Source of the DNA: Glossina fuscipes
Taxonomy: Eukaryota > Arthropoda > Insecta > Diptera > Glossinidae
DNA length: 64,000 nucleotides
Direction of reading: 5' to 3'
NCBI RefSeq assembly: GCF_014805625.2
Contig: NW_023998416.1
Span: forward strand, 30,382,068 to 30,446,067
How positions within the stretch are numbered: the first letter of the stretch is position 1; every line of letters starts with the position of its first letter. The position numbers and the translations under genes are program-made. A model generated the notes under the pieces. It was not told where the DNA came from and made no database searches. It worked only from the letters and a program-made list of their open reading frames with translations. Below are positions 49,917 to 60,734 of this stretch, piece after piece.

Positions 49917-50673
49917 GTGAAGCAAAAGAGAAGTTTTCCTCAAACTACTTTGAATGTCTCGATGATAGTTCCTACGATAAAAATTCCCCCCATTGGAGAA
50001 TTCGTCAGCCATTCTGTTAAGGTGGCTATTATTGATAGTATCAAAAAATTTGCTGTTGTTTCTGATAGTAAGTCAGCTCTGCTTCTAATAAGTAAGAGAG
50101 ATCCAGATAATCAATACGTGTTTGATATGCACAGGATTTTATATGAATCTTCAGTGGATGACGGTCTCCTTGTTTGGATACTTGGCCACTGTGGCTTTTT
50201 TTTAAATGAAAAAGCTGATTTTCATGCAAAAAGGGCACAAGTTGAAGAGACAATTTCGTCTATCAAAGATACTCACAATGAAGCAATACGGGCAATTCCT
50301 AACTACATCGTTCAACAAATAAATCATGAATATATTCATGAGATTGCGCGTGTTAAATCCAATCGCTTTTTCTATAAAATAAATCCCAAATTTCAGTTTA
50401 TCTCTTTAACTTCAGCTTCCTTTTTATTCCCGGATAACCAAACTTCTTTATAGACTCAGGAGCGGTCACACTTATGATCAAGTGTATATAAAAATGTTTC
50501 GTGCTATAAAATGTGATATTTGCGAAGTTTGTAAAATTAGCGAGTATGCTGAGCATCTAATTTTTACATGTCACGGACTTGATGGTGTTAGGGGTCCTTT
50601 TACCTTCTTCATGTTATATGATGGTTTCCTCGATCTCTTTGTGGCAACAAATGTACGTCATCTCGGGGACTAA
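49917..50673 (+). pseudogene. Non-LTR retrotransposon fragment: RNase H and C-terminal zinc knuckle
   Basis: A plus-strand open frame to 50453 contains AVVSDSKSALLLISKRD (the third strand and catalytic Asp block of LINE RNase H) and VWILGHCGFFLNEKADFHAK (family pattern W.PGHCGI.GNE.AD..AK). After a stop, 50482-50673 reads CDICEVCKISEYAEHLIFTC, the C-terminal C-C-H-C knuckle that ends many I/jockey-like ORF2 proteins. The reverse transcriptase, endonuclease and first RNase H residues are missing, so this is a 5'-truncated dead copy. It occupies about half of the 1.47-kb space between the divergent Cog3 and Sec5 start codons. Confidence 0.75.
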
Positions 50674-50926
50674 CTTTTTTTATTAGAAAAGCGAATTTAT
50701 TTTTTTAATTCATGCTAATTTATTATTGGTTTTTTTGTTTTTTACGTTCAATCATATTTTATCTCTACAACATTCCCTTTTTGTTTTCAGCTAAACGTTG
50801 CAACACTTTTTTTTTACATCACTTTACATCACAACTCAACAATCTCCAATTGCATTTAACAAATTTATTGGTCGATCTTAACTCAACATACAAAAAAAAA
50901 AACAATCGCTTCCAACTCAGGAAGTT

Positions 50927-53900
50927 ATGGCGCCTCAGCCTGTGGTAACTGGTCTTTCACCTAAAGAAGGTCCGCCTGGAACCAGAGTGATAATACGTGG
51001 CGAATTTCTCGGCACTAAGGCTACCGATTTATTGGGTATGTAGTAATAAAGTTAATAAACATTAACACCCATTAATTATAAGAAAAAAACAATTTTTTTG
51101 GTTTTCATTTTGTAGGTTTAAAAATATGCGGTTTTGATTGTTTGCTTTCGGCGGAGTGGGTTTCTCCAAATAAAATTATTGCCCGCACTGGCCCAGCGAA
51201 AGGCATTGGCGATATTATTGTCACCACGCGCAGTGGCGGAGAAGGAATATCCGCTGTGCAATTCCGAGCTTTAGGCCATCACGAAACTATAGGTCCTTTA
51301 AAAGAATCTGCCGTGTGGATAGATGAGGCTCCTTCTCAAAATTTTGCTTGGGGACGACGGACTCTAGTTCAATCTGGCTTAACGCCCGATGATCCCTTAG
51401 GCTTATCTACGGAAGGCAACGAGAAAAAGAATGTAGAAAATCTACGAGAGTTGTTTCCCAATGCCAGCGGTGATTTATCGCAAGAGAACTTTTCGCCGGC
51501 GTTATTTTTATTGGAAAATCACTCCTCTACCACATTTGCGGACCTTAAGGCTGGCCTTAATTATCTCAATCGAAAGGTGGAGAGTCAAAAAGAGGGACAA
51601 CTATCATTTTTAAAGTCGAATGCTGGTTCTGTTATCGAGCAGCTAGATACATTGATGAGTATTAAAGAAAAATTGCAAGCAGACCAAAGCCAATATGGAA
51701 CACAACCCTTGAATGTATTAGAACAAGAAATTCAAAGTAAGTTTAACAATAGAAATTTTGGAGTCTTAGAAATATACGCATACAGCGACTCGGCATTTAC
51801 TTAGGTTCTATCAAGGAATCAGAGAATATATTTACTGATGTGTTATTACGCAAAGAGAAAGCTGATTCCACGCGAGCTGTTTTGCTGGCTCTATCGCGGC
51901 ATAAATTCCTTTTCTGCTTACCTAATACGGTAGAGAAACGTGCTCTGGCCGGTGAATATGATATGGTAGTAAATGATTATGCTCGAGCTAAAAGCCGTTT
52001 TGGCAAAACTGAGATACCTGTGAGTAAATGATTTTTGGTTTTTGATATAACTTAATTAAAAAATTGAAATAGATTTTTCGCAAAGTTATGGAAGAGGTGG
52101 ATCAACGCATATTACAAATAAGGCGACAATTGCATGAGAATGTCATAAAAATGCCACAAAGTGTGGAACAGCAACGTAAACTTATTAAAGCTTTAATTAG
52201 CCTGGAAGTACAACAACAAACAGGTACTTCTATCAATGATAAATTGCGAAATATTGATCCCGCCTGGGATGCTATCGACGCCAGAGCTAAATACATGGAA
52301 AAAACATTTAAACAAACTTTTGAGCAGTTTGCCGGGAAAGACGCGCAGGGAGGGGAAAGTATGTTGGCAAAAAAAATCTACATGCTTTTTACTAAACATT
52401 TCTCAACATCTAGAAAGCAAAAATCGTGACTTAACTCAACCACCTAATCGAGTGCTATTTTGCGAGGAATTGTGTGAGATAGCTGCTGCTCAGCTACCCG
52501 ATTTGTGGCGTTTAGGACAAATGTATTTTACCGGAGAGCTGAGGGGTCCAAATGATCCTAGGCCGGGCGATTTTAAGCGAATGGTTTTAAACGCTATTGA
52601 AAAATATTGCGTTTATCTCAAAGTAGCCATATGCGCCACAGATGCTGAAGCGCGCTCTTTAAGGCAATCAGTAGGATTTGTTTGGCCAATAAGCCATAGT
52701 TCGCACGATATTTTCAAGTCCTGGTTGCCGCAATGTTTGCGTTATACACGCATCACCTACGCTACATTGATAAGTTTAGATTTACCTTCACCTGCTTTAG
52801 ATATTGTCCAGAAATTCATAGATGAAACCAGATTGCAATGTTTTTCGAATATATTTGAAAAAGCCACTCAAAAATGTTCAAAATTGGGCGAAAATGAATT
52901 GTGGGAAATGGGCGTCGAAGATTTTCCAGGAGCCACTTTATTACCTCAGCGCATGGAGGAACTCTTAATAGAAACTTTAGATGAGGCTCAGCAATCGTGC
53001 ATTAATCCAGAAATAAGGTGAATTTAGAGAAATGGCTTAGCCTCGAATACTTTTGAACTTCAAAGTTTTTTTAATAAAGGGAGGGAAACCTTATGGAAAC
53101 TGAATCGGATGGTCAACGCGAAGTGTCATTACGTTTGCAGAAGTTCTTGCTTTGCTTTTGTGATGTGATACAAGAATTAGCGTTCGAATCACACAAAGAG
53201 GAAATTCCCACACACAATGTTTCTCAACTATTAGGCTATCCAAATAACCAACAAAATAGTACTTTGACTTCTGGAAGATTCCCTAGTTTCTCTTCGTCCA
53301 CAGCAGTCACATGGGAGCAACGTATGTTGTGCTGTTTAGCTAATTGTGCGTATTGCAACAAAAGCTTCTTTCATCGGGTGGGAAAACTTTTTGAACGGTA
53401 ATATAGATAATGTTTAAAATGTATAAAGAAAGATTACATTTATAGTCGGTTTTTCTGTGTTTAGGTATGGTTACCCGTTGTCATCGCTGGCTATTGAAAC
53501 CGCTCGTTATTCAGTGAATAAATTATTCTCCAACATCTTAGATGCTTATGTTGAACACAAGGGTGACCCATTAGTGGGCACTATAGAGCCGTCGATGTAT
53601 TTGGGAGCTTTTCAATGGGACGCGGAAATGAATATAGGTCAATTAAGACCGTACGCGCATGAATGTTGCGATAACTTAGTTGCTGTGTATTCAGAAATTT
53701 ACACGATTTCACCGGCTTTATTAAGACCTATATTGGAGCCAATCGTATTGACAATATCAGAAGAATTAGCACGTTTAATGAGTTGTGTCCAACAATTTAG
53801 TCCGACTGGAGCTGTACAGGCCAATGTGGATATTCGTTTACTAAGAGAGGCTTTACGCTTGTATACCAATGATACGGGCAGGTACGTTACGTAAGTGACC

Positions 53901-54074
53901 TTTGTAAGCTATAAAATATGATTTTAATCTTGTAGAAATTACTTCATGGAAGCTTTGGAAGCGATCAATCCTCCTTTAAGCAATGAACAAATAAAAAAAG
54001 CTGACGAAATTTTAGACCAAGTTAAAGAACGTATGAAATTGCAGTTGATGTGTTTTGCGGTCAAAGAGCCGTAA
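50927..54074 (+). CDS. Sec5: Exocyst complex component Sec5
   Basis: Encodes Sec5 (EXOC2), which with the other exocyst subunits tethers secretory vesicles at the plasma membrane and binds Ral GTPase. Eight coding exons, in phase: 50927-51035, 51116-51736, 51805-52019, 52073-52358, 52414-53017, 53080-53397, 53465-53881, 53936-54074. They total 2709 nt, 902 aa (Drosophila about 894). Residues 5-90 are the Ral-binding IPT/TIG domain ([28 protein letters not shown]). The rest is the helical Sec5 body, with conserved [36 protein letters not shown] and [20 protein letters not shown]. It ends CFAVKEP, and AATAAA follows at 54080-54085. It is divergent from Cog3 and convergent with the JHBP-like gene. 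Confidence 0.97.
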
Positions 54075-54317
54075 TCGGAAATAAAAGTAAACCATTATTT
54101 ATATATCACAAGCGATATTATTTTCGATAAATACTTAAAGTCACTTGCAGGGGCGATCCGAAGAGGGCTCGTTGATTCATTTAAATCGTAAAAGATGAAT
54201 TCGTTTCAGTTAAAAACATTGTTTTTTATTGTTATATAAAAAAAGGTTTTTTCTCTTTTTTCTTTTTTTTCATTACCAACTATAACTTATTTATATCGAT
54301 GGGTTTTAAATAGGAGA

Positions 54318-55825
54318 TTAAATGAATTTAAAATCACATGTTAATTCAACATTCTGCTGGAATTTGTCCAAATTATTTTTGATCGCCTGTTCTACATCAA
54401 TTGCATTGAACTGTTCTTGAATGCGCTTCTTAATGGGATTCTCAAGGGCATCCATTATCTGATAGCGTAGCATATTCGGTAAAACGTTAACAGCAAATTC
54501 GAGTATATAATCTAATGTGCCGGCACCATCACACCGCACCTGTATGTTACCCAAATCGATTTGTAAATCATTGATTTGTGGTCTTTTTCGCGTATCTAAC
54601 GGTTGACTAACACTAATCGTCGCACGTATATGCTGGAGGGTGAAGTGGACGTGGCCAATACGTGTTACCAAACCGCAACCAACTTCCCATTGACCGGCTC
54701 CAGAAATTTGCTGTGTACCAACTTGCAATATCAAATTCACGGTTTTATTAGCCATTAATACAATTACATCGCCGACACGGTAAAATGATGAGATGCCATT
54801 TATCCAAGAATTGGCGAGCTGCATACTGAATACGCCTACAGTGCGATTATAATCTGGCAAACGAAAAGGATCGCAACCATTTTCCCGTACCTTTTTACGG
54901 GCTTCCGCTATGACCATATCTAAAGGGGTTATAGAATTGGGCAGCAGACGTTCGCCCATTATCTCCGTAATGTTTTTATTAACCATTTCCCGAAATTGCT
55001 TATCGGCTGCTTGTAACATAAATGGTTTCATAGAATCAAATACCAATGTTGGAGCTGAGTTGACGATGCCCTGAAATATGTTTCCTAAAAAACCTAAGTT
55101 TTGAAAATCCATGCCCATATCATCAAATGTTATATCTATTTTAAGGCGTTCTATTGCCAAATGACCGCTACGTTGAACGGCCAACACAGCAGTGCCCTTA
55201 GCCATCACCTTTTTCAAAATCACATTGAAAGGACCATTGGCATTGGAAAATAACGAATTTAAAGTATAGGAACCGTTCGTATACATTTCATCCAACTCAA
55301 TGATTCCCTCCGCCTATGCTTTCAGCAAAATTAAAAAAAAAAAAGTATATCAATAATGAAAATGTGTGCTCAGAGAAAGATTTATAAGTTCCTATACCTT
55401 CATGGCTTTGAGATCAACTTTAATGCTTGTTAAACGGAAACTAGACAATCCATAGGCTTTAATTTTCATCATATTTAAGTTGGCCATACCTAAGCTTTGC
55501 TTTACATTTGGCATTTCGAAGGGATCTGATATGGGGAAACCCGGTATACCTACAGGATCCTCTTGCTTATAATGTTCTAGTACAGCAAATAATTGAGCGG
55601 CTAAACGATTCTCGCTAACTTTAGCATTATGATCATCGATAGCATTTGATTCAATTTCCAAGTCAAATGGCTCTTCAACTAAACAAAATTAACATTTACA
55701 TTTAATTTCATTAAAACAAATTAAACTAATAAGCGAAACTCACCAACATCCTGTCCAAGAACATTTACTGAAGTTACTATCAACGTCGTTATTATAAATA
55801 TTAATCGCAAGTTAATAAATTGCAT
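54318..55825 (-). CDS. Secreted JHBP/takeout-superfamily protein
   Basis: Three coding exons, 55825-55744, 55678-55398 and 55313-54318, in phase, 1359 nt, 452 aa. The first exon encodes a signal peptide (MQFINLRLIFIITTLIVTSV, cleavage likely near residue 25). The body has the JHBP-like elongated hydrophobic-ligand fold pattern: DPVGIPGFPISDPFEMPN near residue 75, the amphipathic strands of the central region, and a long C-terminal helix region (IQEQFNAIDVEQAIKNN). It is longer than typical takeout proteins (about 250 aa) and ends near CDFKFI. The family binds juvenile hormone or other lipids in haemolymph, but the ligand here is unknown. It corresponds to Drosophila CG3246 as far as I recall. 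The 3' end is convergent with Sec5, 243 bases apart; AATAAA lies at 54230-54225. Confidence 0.85.
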
Positions 55826-58800
55826 AGTTATGATTGTCGTCGTTGTGAGGATAATAATGAAAAATTATTGTTTTTGAATTTTCTTTTATTCTTTCTACAA
55901 AAAACTCTTATCAGCTTGAAAAACGTTTCTAATTAAAGACTAGTGCAAAATTTCCGATTTTGGACGAATTTAAAATTTTCAAATGTTTTCTTCAACAAAT
56001 GCAACAAAACTAATACATTCTTGTTTCATGGAATTCGAGCCTCCCGTCTCATTTGAAGAGGCGATTGATAGCACTTATAAGCCGCTGAGAAAGAATAATA
56101 ATAAGTATGATAATACAGAGTGTTTGTCTACACAACACACATTTACAACTGAGCAGAATTGATTAATCAGATAATCAAACACATTATTCAGCATCTTCCA
56201 TGAAACTGTTTATGCTTTAACAGTGTCACAAGTTGTGAAAGATATGAACAAAATGTATTGACTGTTAATACTTAGGAACACAAAATGAATGAAGATGATA
56301 ATGTATATAATACTTGAAGAGCGCCAAAGATTTTTCTATCGTCAAAATTTTCCGCTTATTAAGAAGAATGCAGGGAAAGCATCTGAATAAAATATTTTTG
56401 TTTTTTTTTTATTTTATATTATTTTCATTTCTTTCGACTTATTTTCTAATAACTACAATTCTCTTAACGCACACGCACTCAAGTCGCTCTAAGTAACCAA
56501 GTGTGTGTGTTAATAAATAATTATCATTATATAATACCGTGATCAAAAAGTAACAAGAATTTCTCCATTTCAATCATGCCAGCGTATCTAAGCTATTTTT
56601 TTCTTTTCTTTACTTTTCTTTGCTTAGATTAGCCAACACCCTAAGCGATGTCTGGTGATAAATTTCGATATGAATATCTTTATTAATTAATTCGTTACGC
56701 TTGTTTACTTTTTATCTCCACTTTGTCAAAACGTTTGCAACAGCCAGAAGGGAAGCTCGGACAACCCATAAAATATATATACACTCTACGGAATCACAGA
56801 ATTAAGCGTGTCCGTCTATCGGTCTGTGCAATATCCATAGTCGCAAAAATGTAGCAATCAGCATAAAGATTAGAAGTTGGTTGCGTGCAGGTTGGTATTC
56901 AAATTAAGCCAAATTGGTCAAAAAGTAGAACCACAGTACGACACAAATTGGGAGCACGTCTTCTTTCAAAAATATAAAAGCTTTGGGTTTTTGCTTGTTA
57001 CTTATAAACCACAATAGGTAGAATGAAAACGATAAAAATTAGCATTTGGTGGTCATGCAGCATTTGTCAAAAAACAAAAATATATCGAATATTAAATCGG
57101 CCACGCCTACTCAATCTTATAGAATTTTGAAATTTCTTTCCTTTATCAAAAGGCTTGCAGCATCCAGAAAAAGCCATCAGAGACCATATAAAGACTACAT
57201 ATTATTGATCAGTATTAAGCTATGATGGGTATAAAAAACTCGGTTGCGGCTGTATATAGTTTTCTTGTACCTTTTTTTTTTTTACTTTTTTAAAGCATAT
57301 TTTTCGATACGGTTTTCAAAATGATATCGTCGAGATAAGCCAGTCCTCAAACACACACAGACGGAGAAAGAAGCCTTGCAAATTGGTTGATGCCTTCAAT
57401 TTTTCGAGAAAAAATTTCGAAGAATCAATGCGGTGAGCGAAGCTGCGTTATTATGATTCAGAAAATAGTAATTTTGGCGAATTTTGGCTTCATCGAAATG
57501 ATGCATAACATTTATGTTTAATTCGCCGAAGGAGGAATTTATAATTCACACGACGATAATAGGAGAAAATTGATTCTTATTACTTTTCGATCACGTTAGT
57601 ATGCCTTTTTCTACAAACGAAATGCTTCGTTATTAACTTATGTACAATCAGGAAAAAAAAAAAAAAATGTTAAAAATGTTTGCAACACTTAATTCATCTA
57701 AATAATAAAATCTCTATATAACTACACAATATAAAAAAAAATTGTCTTTACATATATATTTTCTAACATAATAACTTTTTCTCTTAAATGAAATGAAATT
57801 AAATTAAATCCTGCTATTTTCAATTTTTGTTTTTTTATTTTTGTGAAGAATTTTGTATCGAAGAGTAAGAAAATGCGCTTATGGGATTTGTTTTTTCTAT
57901 TTGTAAGTAATTGTAGATAAATGAAAACTTCATTTTAAATATGATTCGATCAAATGTAAAACGCGGCCATCAATAATCCCGCACTATTGATAGTATTGCA
58001 CAAATATTAACAACAAGGATTTATATTAAGCTCAACAAACTTTCTTTTTCAATAATTTGATTTTTCCTGAATCGCAAAATATCACATCGCACAAAATTGA
58101 ACGCATTAAAATTTCTATGAAAAAACCTCTGTGAATTCTATATAAAAAAAAAAAAAAATCGTTACTGTAACATGTAATTAATTAATAGTTGAGCAAATAT
58201 CGCTTACTAAGTACATTGGTTCCCAAAACCTTTTCTTTCAAACAGCATTTACTGTTAAATGCTGTACGATGTCGTGTGTTTGCTCTTACGTACGGGCAAA
58301 TATACTTTTGCTTCAATTCCTGTCCTTCCCAAGACTTTTCATTTCTTTCATTGAAAATTCATCACTTTGTGTTGCTCTATAAAAAATAATTTCTTCATCG
58401 ACTCAAATTCAGAAATGATGGGTAAGATGGCGCGCGTGTGTATTTGTTTCCGATAGCCAGCTTTCAGAACAAATCCAGACATTCGAATTATGAAAACAGC
58501 CAATCTAAACTCTAATCTTATAGTCGTCTCTCAGTATATCTTCCGACAAATTTCTGTGAGTATGAGTGACCTTGTCGACAATTACTAAAATGTCATTTTA
58601 CATGGCGATTTTATTGCTCGAAAATGCATTTTTGCTGATTGCTGTAGTGCCAGCGAACAATGTGGACGCTCTGGTTAACGTTCTTATTCCTCGAATGCAT
58701 TCTCTTAATTAGGGAAGTCATAAATTCACCCATACACTACACTACGCTAGAGATGATTTTTTAAAAAACACTCAATACTTTTTTCTTGGCGCGCTTTAGA

Positions 58801-60450
58801 CGTCTACGTCTAGTTTACAGTTATCGTTCAACGATCATTTTTGAAAGGAAGAAGGGAACAGGCAAAATAAGGCGTATCTTTACTTCATGGAAATTATTAT
58901 TAAATATTCTGCCCAAAAATTTCTCTTGGCAGTGACTTTGAATCTGCCGCTATTCGAAGAAGAAGATAATTCGCTAAAGGCGAATCCAAAGTTTTGGTCG
59001 AACTCGAATCCGAACACTCTTTTCCGCAGACTCAAAGCTTCAAACAGAGAAATTAGAAAATTTAAAACACAACAAAAAGACACGATAGGTTTATTTTACG
59101 GTTATACTCCAAGAAGCAAGCATAATGAATGAGAAAAAAATGTAAAAAAAAATGTAAGTGAAATATTAAGATAAAGAAAAGACACTAAATTTGGTTTAAT
59201 TAAGAAATCACATGCAATAGAACAAACGAATGCCTTACAGGAGCAGTTAGTTGCCATTCGATTTCAAAGATTGAAGAGATCAGCAAATCGCCAATCCGAT
59301 AGAATGGAAAAACGCTCCAATCACAATTTAGTACAACACTTACGAAAGGAAATCCATTTTACGGCTGGGTCGCAGCGACTATGTGTCTGCAAATCGCTAC
59401 CTAAATCACTTTTTTCTGCCCAAGTGCAAATCATTTTATATTAAATCGTTCTTGTCGTAAAAGCAGTGAGAAAGAAAAAACGATTACAACGAATTTTAGC
59501 CCAGCGGCAGCCGAACGAATAAAATAAGAAAAACCGGAGCGACATCAAATGAATAGAGATATAAAAAAAATATGAGATATCGAGTTCATAACCTTGCTCG
59601 CAATGAACAATGGTAAACGAAGGATATTATAATGACATCGACTCAAAAGAAATACATTCACAAACAATTATTATTAGAATATAACAAATAAGCAAATATA
59701 AGCAAATTCAACGTAATCGTGATATGAAACTTTCAAAGCGGATCGACTGTATTCCGACAAAAGACAAAGTATAAAAAAATGCCATGCAGAGTCTAGAAAA
59801 CCGAGATGGTGGATTAGGGGTCTACGGCACTATCGCTTTCTTGCCACACAAAGCCAAAAGGCAACACAGGACTTTTTCAATTGTTGAATTGCGAACTAAC
59901 AGAAACACAAGACTCTTTTGGTCCTTCTTAAATGGTCGTAATCAGTCTGGATATATACATTTACAAGTCTTGTCCATTTATCCCTTTTATATATCGAAAA
60001 AATATATATTAATATATAAAAAAGTAAATAAAATTCAATTCAAAAATAAAAAGGAAATAAAATTCATGCAAGAAAAAATTCAATTTCAAAATGATTTACT
60101 TAAAAACAACAAACAAACAAACTGAATGCAAACTGGGACGTGATTCACGACGAGTTGAATGAAAGCTATAGAAGAGCATAAACTCCGTTGTGTCTTCTGA
60201 AATTACAGACTTCTCTTCGTTCATAAAATTTCATCAGTAGATTAGTAGCAAATAGACTCAAGTACACACACATAAAAAAAACTTTGTTCTTTTCTCTGAA
60301 CTTATCACAATAAAAGCTGAAATTTATAATTCCAGCAATCCTGCGCAAGGATACGCTGTCCATTCAGTTCCGTTATTCATGCATTCACCATTTTCTTACT
60401 CTATAAGTTAATGTTGCTTATACCTTTCGATTACAACTTTTCTTCTTCAC
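55826..60450. other. Intergenic DNA between the JHBP-like gene and msl-2
   Basis: AT-rich, with a dispersed-repeat fragment at about 56740-57240 (GTGTCCGTCTATCGGTCTGT, then ATTAAGCTATGATGGGTATA), poly-A/T runs, and no recognisable gene. A CTTATAAG TATA-like site near 56084 and a CTTATCAG GATA-type site at 55908-55915 could belong to the JHBP-like promoter. The right-hand part may be msl-2 3' UTR. Confidence 0.5.
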
Positions 60451-60462
60451 AAAAAAAAAAAA
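60274..60462 (-). promoter_or_regulatory. msl-2: Poly-U runs in the putative msl-2 3' UTR
   Basis: On the msl-2 sense strand, a run of 12 U (60462-60451) and one of 8 U (60281-60274) lie 270-460 nt after the stop codon. In Drosophila, SXL binds U-runs of this type in msl-2 UTRs. Here they may simply reflect AT-rich DNA. Confidence 0.3.
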
Positions 60463-60734
60463 TCTAAAATTTTACGAGTTTCTAGCCATTAACTAGCCTT
60501 AACAACTAAATTCTAAGACTTTGTTCCTATAAATTATATACGTAAGTAAATGTAATAGTTTGAAATGCTAGTCTGGTCCTTTTGAAAAGTAAGAGATTGA
60601 TGGGGAGCAAGAAGTACGTGTTAGATTGTGTGGAACAGTGGGTTGGATAGCGTGAGATTTAAGTGAAACCTAAATGTGGGTAGATTTGCCTTTGTGCTTC
60701 TGTTGGTGTTCGTTTCTTTCGCTTTCTAATTTGT

